A stretch of DNA of 64,000 bases from Micromonospora zingiberis (GCF_004331455.1 NZ_SJJR01000010.1:62001-126000), one strand, 5' to 3'; positions 41,327-49,818 are shown, numbered from the stretch's first letter. Notes: generated from the letters alone by a model not told the origin. A program made the numbers and translations.

Positions 41327-41971
41327 ATGACGCAGCGTGGCCGTGCCACCAGAACAACGGGGCGACCCCGTGGCGGCCCGGCTCCGCGAGGCGGTCAGGC
41401 TCCCCGGGGTGACCTCGCCGCCCGCCGGGAACGGCTACGCGCGGTGATCGGCCCGGTGGTCGACGGCGCCGGCTACGACCTGGAGGACCTGTCCGTGTCC
41501 CGGGCCGGCCGCCGGCACGTGGTCCGAGTGATCGTCGACGCCGACGGCGGAATCAACCTGGACGCGGTGGCGGACGTCTCCCGAGCGGTCTCGGCGGCGT
41601 TGGACGCGGCCGAGGAGACCGGTGGCGACATCGTCGCCGGGGAGTACCAGCTTGAGGTCAGCTCCCCGGGCGTGGATCGCCCGCTGACGCTGCCCCGGCA
41701 CTGGCGGCGTAACGTCGGCCGGCTGGTCCGGGTGACGGTCCGGGGCGCGGCGGAGTCCGGTACCGGACCGGCGGGCGACCGGCAGGTCACCGGCCGGGTG
41801 ACCGCCGCGGACGACGAGCGCGTGCTGCTGGAGATCGACGGCGAGCGTGCCGAATGGTCCTACACCGAACTCGGCCCGGGCCGGGTGCAGGTCGAATTCA
41901 GCCGCCTCGACGAGCTGCCCGAATCAGAAGACGTCGACGACGATGACGATGTGGAGGACGAGGAGAGGTGA
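41327..41971 (+). CDS. rimP: Ribosome maturation factor RimP
   Basis: 214 residues. Needed for 30S subunit maturation. A basic, Gly/Pro-rich 35-residue N-terminal tail precedes the alpha/beta domain (LRAVIGPVVDGAGYDLEDLS, VIVDADGGINLDAVADVSR, EYQLEVSSPGVDRPLTLPRH) and the SH3-like C-terminal domain (GRVTAADDERVLLEIDGE). The end is very acidic (ESEDVDDDDDVEDEE), common in actinobacterial homologues. GGAAGGG eight bases upstream sets ATG 41327; TACGCT at 41246-41251 may be the -10. The stop overlaps the nusA GTG. Confidence 0.95.
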   Translation: MTQRGRATRTTGRPRGGPAPRGGQAPRGDLAARRERLRAVIGPVVDGAGYDLEDLSVSRAGRRHVVRVIVDADGGINLDAVADVSRAVSAALDAAEETGGDIVAGEYQLEVSSPGVDRPLTLPRHWRRNVGRLVRVTVRGAAESGTGPAGDRQVTGRVTAADDERVLLEIDGERAEWSYTELGPGRVQVEFSRLDELPESEDVDDDDDVEDEER

Positions 41972-43011
41972 ACATCGACCTCGCGGCGCTGCGCGCACTC
42001 GAGCGCGAGCGGGAGATCCCGTTCGACACGATTCTCGCGGCGATCGAGACCGCGCTACTGACCGCGTACCGGCACACCGAGGGCGCCCAGTCGCACGCCC
42101 GGGTGGAGATCGACCGCAAGAGCGGCGTGGCCCTGGTCTACGCCCAGGAGATGGGGCCGGAGGGCGCCGTCGTACGGGAGTGGGACGACACCCCGCACGA
42201 CTTCGGGCGGATCGCCGCCATGACCGCCAAGCAGGTGATCCTCCAGCGGCTGCGGGAGGCCACCGACGAGGTGCACTTCGGTGAGTACGTGGGTCGCGAC
42301 GGCGACCTGGTGACCGGTGTGGTGCAGGCGCACGAGGCGCGGGCCGAGAAGGGCATCGTCACCGTCGACCTGGGCAAGCTGGAGGGCGTACTGCCGCAGT
42401 CCGAGCAGGTGCCCGGAGAGCGGTACACCCACGGCGAGCGGATCCGGTGCGTGGTGGTGCACGTCGCCAAGGGAATGCGCGGCCCCCAGATCACGCTGTC
42501 CCGTACGCACCCGAACCTGGTGAAGAAGCTCTTCGCCCTGGAGGTGCCGGAGATCGCCGACGGCACCGTCGAGATCAGTGCGATCGCCCGTGAGGCAGGT
42601 CACCGTACGAAGATCGCGGTGCGCTCCACCGCAGCCGGGGTCAATGCCAAGGGCGCCTGCATCGGCCCGATGGGTCAGCGGGTCCGGGCGGTGATGAGTG
42701 AGCTGCACGGCGAGAAGATCGACATCATCGACTGGTCGGACGACCCGGCCACCTTCGTCGGCAACGCGCTCTCACCCGCCAAGGCCCTGCGGGTCGAGGT
42801 GGTGGACCTGGCGAACCGGGCGGCGCGGGTGACCGTGCCGGATTTCCAACTGTCGCTCGCGATCGGGCGGGAGGGGCAGAATGCCCGGCTTGCTGCCCGG
42901 TTGACCGGTTGGCGGATCGACATCCGGTCGGACGCCGAACAGGCCAGCGCCAGTGGTCGCTCGGGAGCCGATCAGGTCCGGGAGCCGGGCGGCGCGGTCT
43001 CGGGCAGCTAG
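41968..43011 (+). CDS. nusA: Transcription termination/antitermination factor NusA
   Basis: 347 residues, the short actinobacterial form. N-terminal RNA-polymerase-binding domain ~1-100 (IDLAALRALEREREIPFDTI, RLREATDEVHFGEYVGRDGD), S1 domain ~105-175 (GIVTVDLGKLEGVLPQSEQV), KH1 ~185-260 (THPNLVKKLFALEVPEI, KGACIGPMGQRVRAVMSEL) and KH2 ~265-330 (LSLAIGREGQNARLAARLTG). It couples transcription pausing and rRNA antitermination to this translation-factor operon. GTG start shares GTGA with the rimP stop. No acidic repeats as in enteric NusA. Confidence 0.97.
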   Translation: MNIDLAALRALEREREIPFDTILAAIETALLTAYRHTEGAQSHARVEIDRKSGVALVYAQEMGPEGAVVREWDDTPHDFGRIAAMTAKQVILQRLREATDEVHFGEYVGRDGDLVTGVVQAHEARAEKGIVTVDLGKLEGVLPQSEQVPGERYTHGERIRCVVVHVAKGMRGPQITLSRTHPNLVKKLFALEVPEIADGTVEISAIAREAGHRTKIAVRSTAAGVNAKGACIGPMGQRVRAVMSELHGEKIDIIDWSDDPATFVGNALSPAKALRVEVVDLANRAARVTVPDFQLSLAIGREGQNARLAARLTGWRIDIRSDAEQASASGRSGADQVREPGGAVSGS

Positions 43012-43014
43012 GGG

Positions 43015-43020
43015 TAGACT
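43015..43020 (+). promoter_or_regulatory. -10 element TAGACT, leaderless start for ylxR
   Basis: TAGACT begins three bases after the nusA stop, with TCCAGCA and then GTG 43028. It would give an internal promoter within the rimP-infB operon. Confidence 0.55.
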
Positions 43021-43027
43021 TCCAGCA

Positions 43028-43336
43028 GTGGCACGACGCGCGCAGCCGGAGCGCACCTGTGTGGGTTGCCGAAGGCGTGCGCCGGCCAGTGAACTACTGC
43101 GGATCGTCGCGGTCGACGACGAGGCTGGCTACAGCCTCCGGCCCGACCCGACCCGCAGACTGCCGGGTCGGGGAGCGAACATGCACCCGGATCCGGCCTG
43201 CTTCGCGCAGGCAGTGCGGCGTCGCGCCTTCGGGCGGGCGCTGCGTCTCGCCGGGGCTCCGGATGACGGAGCCCTCGCGGAGTACCTGACGCGTCAACCA
43301 CCACGTCCGGTCACCCGACCGGGCGAGGGTCGCTAG
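43028..43336 (+). CDS. ylxR: YlxR-family RNA-binding protein
   Basis: 102 residues from GTG 43028. Family motifs: RTCVGCRRRAPASELLRIV (paired Cys) and RRLPGRGANMHPDPACFAQA, then a basic helix RRRAFGRALRL. A longer upstream frame exists inside nusA but begins before the TAGACT promoter and lacks family similarity. YlxR proteins bind nucleic acids or nucleoid-associated targets and sit between nusA and infB throughout Gram-positive bacteria, as here. The 17-base gap after nusA allows read-through as well as its own promoter. Confidence 0.92.
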   Translation: MARRAQPERTCVGCRRRAPASELLRIVAVDDEAGYSLRPDPTRRLPGRGANMHPDPACFAQAVRRRAFGRALRLAGAPDDGALAEYLTRQPPRPVTRPGEGR

Positions 43337-43341
43337 CAAGG

Positions 43342-43436
43342 TAGGACGACCGACATGAGCACACGATGAAGTCCCAGAAATGACCAGGCTTCAAGTGCAC
43401 GAGTGAGGTCGCTGCGGGTGCTGCCCGCACGACCTC
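43342..43436 (+). promoter_or_regulatory. infB leader: leaderless 4-codon mini-ORF plus hairpin
   Basis: TAGGAC (43342-43347) is seven bases before ATG AGC ACA CGA TGA (43355-43369), a possible leaderless peptide Met-Ser-Thr-Arg. Downstream, GAGGTCG (43405-43411) pairs with 43430-43436 and GCGGG (43414-43418) with 43424-43428, making a hairpin that ends six bases before the infB Shine-Dalgarno. The layout fits translation-dependent control of infB, but nothing here proves it. Confidence 0.5.
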
Positions 43437-43451
43437 GGAGTGAGGAGTGCA

Positions 43452-46448
43452 GTGGCAGGTAAGGCCCGCGTACACGAGCTTGCAAAGGAGCTCGGGGTCG
43501 AAAGCAAGACCGTTCTCGCCAAGTTGAAGGAAATGGGCGAGTTCGTGAAGTCCGCGTCCAGCACCGTCGAGGCGCCGGTCGCCCGGCGGCTGCGGGGCGC
43601 CTTCGTCTCCGGTGGCTCCGGTGCCGCCCCGACGGCTCCGCCGTCGGCCGCACCGGCTCCGGCGGCACCGACCCCGTCGCCGACCCCCGGCGAGCCCCGG
43701 ATCACCGCCAAGCCGACGCCGCCCCGGCGTCCGGCGATGCCCGGGCCCAAGCCGAAGGCCCCGGTGCCCGGCCCGCCGCCACCGGCGGCCCCGGTCGCCA
43801 AGCCGGCGAGTGCTCACGACATCGAGGTGGCCGCCGCCGAGGCGCGTGCGGCCGCGCTGAAGGCTGAGCAGGAGGCCGCGGTCAAGGCCGCGCAGGCCGC
43901 CCGCCAGCAGCAGCGCGAGAACGTCCGCCGGGAGCCTCCGGCCGAGGGTGGCGCCCGTCCGGGTCCCCGTCCGGGTCCCGGCAACATGCCGCCCCGCCCG
44001 GGTTCGCCGGCTGCGGGTCGCCCCGGTGGGCCCACCTCCGGCCCGGGCGGCCGGCAGGGCCGTCCGCCGGCGCGTGGCGCCGGTAACAACCCGTTCGGCA
44101 TCCAGGGCAGCCAGCAGCAGCGGCCGCCGGCCGCCGGTGCCGGCGGTCCCCGGCCGAGTCCGGCGTCGATGCCGCCGCGGCCGAGTCCGGCGTCGATGCC
44201 GCCGCGGCCCAGCCCGGCTTCGATGCCGAGCCAGCGCCCCGGTCGTCCGGGTGGCCCCGGTGCGGGTCGTCCCGGCGGTGGCGCCGGTCGTCCGGGTGGT
44301 GGCGGCGGTGGCGGTGGCTACCGTGGCGGTCCCGGTGGCGGCGGCGGTGGCGGCGCTGGCGGTGGCTACCGTGGCGGTCCCGGTGGTGGCGGCGGTGGCG
44401 GTGGCTACCGTGGCGGTCCCGGTGGCGGCGGCGGTGCCGGCGCCGGCGGTGGCTTCCGTCCGGGTGCGCCGGCCGGTGGCGGCGGTCGCCCGGGTGGCGG
44501 CGGTCGTGGCCGTGGCGGCGGTGCCGCGGGCGCCTTCGGGCGTCCGGGTGGCAAGCCGACCCGTGGTCGCAAGTCCAAGAAGCAGCGCAGACAGGAGTTC
44601 GACAACCTGTCGGCCCCGACCATGAGCTCGGGTGCTCCCCGGGGTCAGGGGCAGATGGTCCGGCTCTCCCGTGGCGCCTCGCTGTCGGACTTCGCCGACA
44701 AGATCAACGCCAACCCGGGTTCGCTGGTCCAGGAGATGTTCAACCTGGGCGAGATGGTCACCGCGACCCAGTCGTGCTCCGACGACACCCTGCTGCTGCT
44801 GGGTGAGCACCTCGGCTTCAACGTGCAGATCGTCAGCCCGGAGGACGAGGACCGCGAGCTGCTCGCGCAGTTCAACATCGACCTCGACGCCGAGGTCGCG
44901 GAGGACCGCCTGGTCAGCCGTGCGCCGGTGGTGACCGTCATGGGTCACGTCGACCACGGTAAGACCAAGCTGCTCGACGCGATCCGTAAGGCCAACGTGG
45001 TCGCCGGCGAGGCGGGTGGCATCACCCAGCACATCGGCGCGTACCAGGTCCACGTCCCGCACGAGGGCGAGGACCGGGCGGTGACCTTCATCGACACCCC
45101 GGGTCACGAGGCGTTCACCGCCATGCGTGCCCGTGGTGCCCAGGTCACCGACATCGTGATCCTGGTGGTGGCGGCCGACGACGGCGTGATGCCGCAGACC
45201 ATCGAGGCGCTCAACCACGCCAAGGCGGCGGACGTGCCGATCGTGGTCGCGGTCAACAAGGTCGACAAGCCGGAGGCCAACCCGGACAAGGTCCGCCAGC
45301 AGCTGACCGAGTACGGCCTGGTCGCCGAGGAGTACGGCGGCGAGACCATGTTCGTCAACGTGGCCGCGAAGCCCGGCATCGGCATCGAGGATCTCCTCGA
45401 AGCGGTGCTGCTCACCGCCGACGCGTCGCTGGAGCTGACCGCTCCGACCGACGGGCCGGCGCAGGGTGTGGCCATCGAGGCGCACCTGGACAAGGGCCGT
45501 GGTGCGGTGGCGACGGTGCTGGTGCAGAAGGGCACCCTGCGGGCGGGCGACTCGATCGTCGCCGGTGGGGCGCACGGCCGGGTCCGGGCGATGCTCGACG
45601 AGAACGGCAACCAGGTCACCGAGGCGGGTCCGGCGCGTCCGGTCATGGTCCTCGGTCTGACCGCGGTGCCCGGCGCCGGCGACACCTTCCTCGCCGCGGC
45701 GGACGACCGCACGGTGCGGCAGATCGCCGAGCAGCGCCAGGCACGACGGCGGGCGGCGGCCTTCGCCAACTCCCGTGGCCGGGCCACCCTTGAGACGCTC
45801 ATGGAGCAGCTCAAGGAGGGCGAGAAGACGTCGCTCAACCTCATCCTCAAGGGCGATGTCTCCGGTTCGGTGGAGGCCCTGGAGGACGCGCTGTTCAACC
45901 TCGACATCCCCGAGGAGGTCCAGCTCAAGGTCCTCGACCGGGGCGTCGGCGCGATCACCGAGAGCAACGTCATGCTCGCCAGCGCCTCGTCCGAGCCGGT
46001 CACGATCATCGGCTTCAACGTGCGGGCCTCCAACAAGGTCCGCGAGATGGCCGACCGCGAGGGCGTGGAGATCCGGTACTACACCGTCATCTACCAGGCC
46101 ATCGAGGAGATCGAGGCGGCGCTCAAGGGCCTGCTCAAGCCGGAGTACGAAGAGGTCGAGCTGGGCAGCGCGGAGGTCCGCGAGGTCTTCCGCTCGTCGA
46201 AGATCGGCAACATCTCCGGTTGCATCGTCCGGTCGGGCATCATCCGGCGCAACGCCAAGGCGCGCCTGCTGCGCGACGGCACGGTCGTGGCGGACAACAT
46301 CACGATCAGCTCGCTCAAGCGGTTCAAGGACGACGCGACGGAGGTCCGCGAGGGCTTCGAGTGTGGTCTGACCCTGGCCGGTTACAACAACGTCCAGGTC
46401 GGCGACATCATCGAGACCTTCGAGATGCGGGAGAAGGTTCGCGCCTGA
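43452..46448 (+). CDS. infB: Translation initiation factor IF-2
   Basis: 998 residues from GTG 43452 (GAGGAG four bases upstream). GTPase that places initiator fMet-tRNA on the ribosome. Layout: N1 domain (KARVHELAKELGVESKTVLA), a ~330-residue low-complexity part, basic RGRKSKKQRRQEFDNLSAPT, second IF2_N-like domain ~410-480, G domain with G1 GHVDHGKT (~497), DTPGHEAF and NKVD, then domains II-IV. The low-complexity part contains PRPSPASMP units repeated three times and several YRGGPGGGGGGG blocks, far more Gly-rich than most homologues. Third gene of the rimP operon's distal part; a strong terminator follows. Confidence 0.98.
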   Translation: MAGKARVHELAKELGVESKTVLAKLKEMGEFVKSASSTVEAPVARRLRGAFVSGGSGAAPTAPPSAAPAPAAPTPSPTPGEPRITAKPTPPRRPAMPGPKPKAPVPGPPPPAAPVAKPASAHDIEVAAAEARAAALKAEQEAAVKAAQAARQQQRENVRREPPAEGGARPGPRPGPGNMPPRPGSPAAGRPGGPTSGPGGRQGRPPARGAGNNPFGIQGSQQQRPPAAGAGGPRPSPASMPPRPSPASMPPRPSPASMPSQRPGRPGGPGAGRPGGGAGRPGGGGGGGGYRGGPGGGGGGGAGGGYRGGPGGGGGGGGYRGGPGGGGGAGAGGGFRPGAPAGGGGRPGGGGRGRGGGAAGAFGRPGGKPTRGRKSKKQRRQEFDNLSAPTMSSGAPRGQGQMVRLSRGASLSDFADKINANPGSLVQEMFNLGEMVTATQSCSDDTLLLLGEHLGFNVQIVSPEDEDRELLAQFNIDLDAEVAEDRLVSRAPVVTVMGHVDHGKTKLLDAIRKANVVAGEAGGITQHIGAYQVHVPHEGEDRAVTFIDTPGHEAFTAMRARGAQVTDIVILVVAADDGVMPQTIEALNHAKAADVPIVVAVNKVDKPEANPDKVRQQLTEYGLVAEEYGGETMFVNVAAKPGIGIEDLLEAVLLTADASLELTAPTDGPAQGVAIEAHLDKGRGAVATVLVQKGTLRAGDSIVAGGAHGRVRAMLDENGNQVTEAGPARPVMVLGLTAVPGAGDTFLAAADDRTVRQIAEQRQARRRAAAFANSRGRATLETLMEQLKEGEKTSLNLILKGDVSGSVEALEDALFNLDIPEEVQLKVLDRGVGAITESNVMLASASSEPVTIIGFNVRASNKVREMADREGVEIRYYTVIYQAIEEIEAALKGLLKPEYEEVELGSAEVREVFRSSKIGNISGCIVRSGIIRRNAKARLLRDGTVVADNITISSLKRFKDDATEVREGFECGLTLAGYNNVQVGDIIETFEMREKVRA

Positions 46449-46466
46449 TCCTGCGGTGAGCACTGG

Positions 46467-46502
46467 TCAAGGGGTTTACGCCGGTCGGCGTAAACCCCTT
46501 GA
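46467..46502 (+). terminator. Terminator hairpin after infB
   Basis: TCAAGGGGTTTACGCC (46467-46482), loop GGTC, perfect complement 46487-46502: 16 bp. Unusually A/T-rich for this genome. It separates infB from the ylxP promoter, 22 bases beyond. Confidence 0.88.
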
Positions 46503-46523
46503 TCATGTGGGGTGGGGTACGGG

Positions 46524-46529
46524 TAGTGT
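46524..46529 (+). promoter_or_regulatory. -10 element TAGTGT, leaderless start for ylxP
   Basis: TAGTGT followed by nine bases and ATG 46539, just after the infB terminator. Confidence 0.5.
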
Positions 46530-46538
46530 CCGCAGACG

Positions 46539-46832
46539 ATGTACACCGCAACCGCAGTATTCGACCTGTTGCTACCGGGTGACTCCCGGTCGCTGAAGGC
46601 CAAGAGATCGTATGTGCGGCCGATCGTGGCGGCGTTGCGCCGGTTCGAGGTCTCGGCTGCCGAGGTAGGCGCGCTCGACCTGCACGGGCGAGCGGAGATA
46701 GGTGTGGCGGTGGTGGCCGCTGAGGCGGCCCACGCCCGCGAGGTGCTCGACTCCTGCGAGCGTCTGGTGGCCGGTCGGCCGGAGGCCGAACTGCTGTCGG
46801 TGCGTCGCCGGTGGTACGGCGAGGACGACTGA
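46539..46832 (+). CDS. DUF503 protein YlxP
   Basis: 97 residues, a single compact alpha/beta domain. MYTATAVFDLLLPGDSRSLK and KRSYVRPIVAALRRFEVSAA match the DUF503 pattern (SLKxKRxxVRxIxxRLRxxFxVSVAE), and VLDSCERLVAGRPEAELLSV ends it. It lies between infB and rbfA as in most Gram-positive bacteria and is believed to help ribosome assembly. It starts a new transcript after the infB terminator, probably continuing into rbfA. Confidence 0.92.
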   Translation: MYTATAVFDLLLPGDSRSLKAKRSYVRPIVAALRRFEVSAAEVGALDLHGRAEIGVAVVAAEAAHAREVLDSCERLVAGRPEAELLSVRRRWYGEDD

Positions 46833-46976
46833 CCCGGGGCGGTCACTGCCATCCGCCGCGCCGCGCGGCGGTCGGTGCGGCGCGGGTAGGGTTCGAAGTG
46901 TTGGGGGCCGGTCCCGGCCCGGTGGCGTTGGCGTCAACCGGCCCGGCCGGTAGTGGGACGCCGTGGAGGTGGCGAG

Positions 46977-47462
46977 ATGTCGGATCCGGCCAAGGTACGC
47001 CGGCACGCGGAGCGGGTGCGTGAACTGGTCGCGTCGGTGGTGCGGAGTCAGATCAAGGACCCACGGCTCGGCATGATCACTATCACCGACGCCCGGATCA
47101 CCGCCGACCTCCGCGACGCCACGGTCTTCTACACCGTGCTCGGCGACGCGGCGGCCCAGGCCGGCACCGCCGCCGCGTTGGACAGCGCCAAGGGCATGCT
47201 GCGCAGCACGGTCGGCAAGGCACTCGGGCTGCGCCACTCGCCGACCCTGACCTTCGTCCTGGACGACGTGCAGGATCAGGTCAAGCACATCGACGACCTG
47301 CTCGCGGCGGCCCGTAACGCCGACGCCGAGGTGCAGCGCCTCGCGGCCGGGGCGGCGTACGCCGGTGAGGCCCAGCCGTACCGCCTGGAGGACGACGAGG
47401 ACGCCGAGGATTCGACGGAGTCCGAGGGCGGCGACGAGGCCCGGGGCGGGGACCGGCGGTGA
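46977..47462 (+). CDS. rbfA: Ribosome-binding factor A
   Basis: 161 residues from ATG 46977 with GGAGGT six bases upstream; a GTG further up at 46953 is not needed. KH-like fold: RHAERVRELVASVVRSQIKD, RLGMITITDARITADLRDAT, ALGLRHSPTLTFVLDD and HIDDLLAAAR. It matures the 16S rRNA 5' end of the 30S subunit and helps cold adaptation. The C-terminal tail is acidic (DDEDAEDSTESEGGDE). The TGA overlaps the next GTG, coupling it to the DHH phosphoesterase. Confidence 0.95.
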   Translation: MSDPAKVRRHAERVRELVASVVRSQIKDPRLGMITITDARITADLRDATVFYTVLGDAAAQAGTAAALDSAKGMLRSTVGKALGLRHSPTLTFVLDDVQDQVKHIDDLLAAARNADAEVQRLAAGAAYAGEAQPYRLEDDEDAEDSTESEGGDEARGGDRR

Positions 47463-48586
47463 CCGCCCCCTCCGCCGGCGCCGCGACCGAGGTGGAACCG
47501 GCTGCCACGCCGCCGGGGCCGGCTCGGGCTGGCGTCGACGGTGCGGCGGCGGGTTCGGCCGGTCCGACCGAGGCCGACTGGGCCGCGGCGGTGGCGGCGG
47601 TGCGTCGGTTGCCCGCCGACGGTCGGGTGCTGCTGATCTGCCACGTCAATCCGGACGGTGACGCGCTGGGCAGCATGCTCGGCTTCGGGCTCGGTCTGCG
47701 CCGGCTCGGTGTCGATCGGCTACAGGCGACCTTTCCGGGCCCGCCGGAGGTCCCCGAACCGTTCCGCGGGCTGCCCGGTCTGGAGTTGCTGGTGCCGGCG
47801 GCGGCGGCTGACCCGGAGCCGGATCTGGTCATCTGCTTCGACGCGGCCAGCGAGTCGCGGCTCGGCGAGTTGGCCGGCCGGCTGACCGGCACGGGCATCG
47901 CTCTGGTACTCGATCACCACGCCTCCAACACCGGCTTCGGTGACGTCAACCTGGTCGACCCGGCCGCCGCGGCGACGTCGGTGGTCGCGGAGGAACTGCT
48001 GGCCCGGCTCGGCGTCTCACTCGACGCCGGCATCGCCGAATGCCTGTACGTGGCGCTGAGCACGGACACCGGCTCGTTCCGGTTCGACGCGACCACCGTG
48101 GCGGTGCACGAGATGGCGGCCCGCCTCCTGGCCACCGGCATCCGCCCCGGCGACATCTCCCGGCGGATCTTCGATAGTCGTCCGTTCGGCGCGGTGCGAC
48201 TCTTCGGCGAGGTGCTCGGCCGGGCCCGGCTGGAGCCCGCCGCCGCTGCCGGTCATGGCCTGGTGTGGACCTACGCGACGCTGGACGACCTGGCCCGCCA
48301 CGACCAACGGCCGTACGTGTTGGAGGCCCTGATCGACCCGGTCCGGTGCACCGCGGAGGCCGACGTCAGCTGTGTGGTCAAGCAGACCGGACCGGCCGAG
48401 TGGGCGGTGTCCCTGCGCAGCAAGGGTGCGGTGGACGTCAGTCGGGTGGCCGTCGCGCTGGGCGGTGGCGGGCACCGGCTCGCCGCCGGCTTCACCGGGC
48501 GCGGGACGGTCGACGAGGTGGTCGACCGGATCCGGACGGAGTTGGCCGTGCCCGCGACCAGAGGTGACATCGACAAGCAGCGGTGA
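47459..48586 (+). CDS. nrnA: DHH/DHHA1 phosphoesterase (NrnA / c-di-AMP phosphodiesterase type)
   Basis: 375 residues. DHH motifs: ICHVNPDGDALGSMLG (~60), D in VICFDAASE, LDHHASNTGFGD (~155) and ALSTDTGSFRFDAT (~200). DHHA1 substrate motif GGGGHRLAAGF is near 345. NrnA enzymes digest short oligoribonucleotides and pAp; the M. tuberculosis orthologue by position (Rv2837c) also hydrolyses c-di-AMP and pApA. The first ~45 residues are disordered Ala/Gly/Pro and not conserved. GTG overlaps the rbfA stop, as in M. tuberculosis where the two genes adjoin. Confidence 0.94.
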   Translation: MTAPSAGAATEVEPAATPPGPARAGVDGAAAGSAGPTEADWAAAVAAVRRLPADGRVLLICHVNPDGDALGSMLGFGLGLRRLGVDRLQATFPGPPEVPEPFRGLPGLELLVPAAAADPEPDLVICFDAASESRLGELAGRLTGTGIALVLDHHASNTGFGDVNLVDPAAAATSVVAEELLARLGVSLDAGIAECLYVALSTDTGSFRFDATTVAVHEMAARLLATGIRPGDISRRIFDSRPFGAVRLFGEVLGRARLEPAAAAGHGLVWTYATLDDLARHDQRPYVLEALIDPVRCTAEADVSCVVKQTGPAEWAVSLRSKGAVDVSRVAVALGGGGHRLAAGFTGRGTVDEVVDRIRTELAVPATRGDIDKQR

Positions 48587-48647
48587 TGTCAGGGGTGCTT
48601 CCGGGGGTGTTGGGGTTTCCGTCCCTGGCCAGGATCGGGAGAATCGG

Positions 48648-49058
48648 ATGATGGAGCAGCCCCACGACCTCACCGTCGAGGCACCCCGCACCTGGGAGCG
48701 TCCGGTCGTCTGCGTGCCGGTGCTCGTCGCTCTTTCCCTGGTCGGCGGTCGTTTCCCGTCCTTCTCGACGGAGGCCAACCTCTACGTCTTCGGCGCCGGC
48801 GGGGCGCTGATCTGGCTGGGTCTGAGCAACCGCGCGCCACGTCGACCGGCGCCGCAGCGGCTGAGTTCGGGTGCGGTCTGGTGGACGCTGCCGGTGCTGG
48901 TGTTCGGCGTCTTCGAGGGGGCGACGTTCTTCGCGGCGGCCGGTGACGACTTTCCCACCTTCTCCCGGCTGGCGGACCCGCTGCTGGAGGACCGGCTGGT
49001 GCGATCCGCCGCCTGGCTGGTGTGGCTGTCGGCGTTCTGGGGGCTGGTGCGGCGATGA
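48648..49058 (+). CDS. Small hypothetical membrane protein
   Basis: 136 residues. GGGAG six bases upstream points to ATG 48648 (ATG 48651 follows). Roughly four hydrophobic segments: VVCVPVLVALSLVGG, ANLYVFGAGGALIWLGL, VWWTLPVLVFGVFEGATFF and SAAWLVWLSAFWGLVRR, with a basic loop and a DDFPTFSRLADPLLED helix. Likely a membrane partner of the next gene, since its TGA overlaps that ATG. I do not recognise a family. The pair lies between nrnA and dinF, where M. tuberculosis has no such genes. Confidence 0.72.
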   Translation: MMEQPHDLTVEAPRTWERPVVCVPVLVALSLVGGRFPSFSTEANLYVFGAGGALIWLGLSNRAPRRPAPQRLSSGAVWWTLPVLVFGVFEGATFFAAAGDDFPTFSRLADPLLEDRLVRSAAWLVWLSAFWGLVRR

Positions 49059-49267
49059 TGCGGGCGCTGGCGATCGGCGGATTCCTGGTCGGGTTGGCGT
49101 TGTTCGGCCTGGTCGAGTGGCTGGCCCGACGGGAGGGCTCACGGATTCCGACCCTCGGTGAGGTCTGCGCGTACGTGATGCGCTACGAGGTGGGCCCCGT
49201 ACCGGTCGGGCGGATCGGGTTGTTCGGCTTCTGGTGGTGGGTCGGCTGGCATTTCCTGGCCCGGTGA
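49055..49267 (+). CDS. Short membrane protein, possibly DUF6186-type
   Basis: 70 residues starting at ATG 49055, overlapping the previous stop by ATGA. One clear N-terminal helix ALAIGGFLVGLALFGLVEWL, an Arg-rich bend LARREGSRIPTLGEVCAYVM, then a Trp-rich second hydrophobic stretch GLFGFWWWVGWHFLAR. The SRIPTLGE...GWHFLAR pattern is what I recall from the DUF6186 group of small actinobacterial proteins; that name is tentative. Translational coupling suggests it works with the four-helix protein upstream. Confidence 0.7.
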   Translation: MMRALAIGGFLVGLALFGLVEWLARREGSRIPTLGEVCAYVMRYEVGPVPVGRIGLFGFWWWVGWHFLAR

Positions 49268-49533
49268 CGCCGACCCGACCCGTCCAGATGTCGGGAACAC
49301 CGCGCAACATGTGGACCTGAACGATAACTTGGGTATCGGCCGGCGCCGCCTTGGCGCAGGTCAGGACGGCGGAGCCATACCCTGAGCCGCTTTCCTCCAG
49401 GGTCGACCGACCCGGGCCGTACGGTGTCCATCCACTGTTCCGGTGACCCCGGAGTGGCGGGCCGGACGCCTTCGTAACACCGCCCGTGATGCGCCGCCGC
49501 GCTCGGCGGTGCGCGCCCTGGAAGGGGTCCACC

Positions 49534-49623
49534 ATGCCCGCCAAGCCCAAGCCGGAGACCACTGACGAGGCCCGTGAGCAGGCCCGTCGTGCCCTGCAGA
49601 CCTCCATGGACACCCGTCAGTGA
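49534..49623 (+). CDS. 29-residue microprotein
   Basis: ATG 49534 is preceded by GAAGGGG seven bases upstream, and the reading frame MPAKPKPETTDEAREQARRA LQTSMDTRQ ends in TGA. The first ten residues are Pro/Lys-rich and the rest should form one charged amphipathic helix. It is the only plausible gene in the 49268-49818 gap. The third-codon positions are G/C in nearly all codons, as in real genes here. No function is recognisable. It could also be chance, as very short frames are common. Confidence 0.5.
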   Translation: MPAKPKPETTDEAREQARRALQTSMDTRQ

Positions 49624-49767
49624 CCGTACCCGACCGGCGGTGACGCCGAGCCGCCTCGTGCGTACGGCGTCGCCGCCCGGCAAGCCACCCACTTTGCTCG
49701 ACCGGTCCGCGCCGCCGGATCGTCCGCTGCCCGCCGGCGAGCCCGGCGCAACCCGCGCGGACGGTAA

Positions 49768-49777
49768 GTAGCGCTAC
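49768..49777. promoter_or_regulatory. GTAGCGCTAC palindrome before dinF
   Basis: A perfect 10-bp palindrome within GGTAAGTAGCGCTACCGCC, 41 bases before ATG 49819. Either an operator of the efflux gene or the end of the microprotein transcript. Confidence 0.4.
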
Positions 49778-49818
49778 CGCCTTGCCTCCTTACTCATCGC
49801 GTGCCACGATCAGCGGCG

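Noticed and set aside
43311..46463. 1050-codon minus-strand frame opposite infB
   Set aside because: Shadow; infB is unmistakable on the plus strand.
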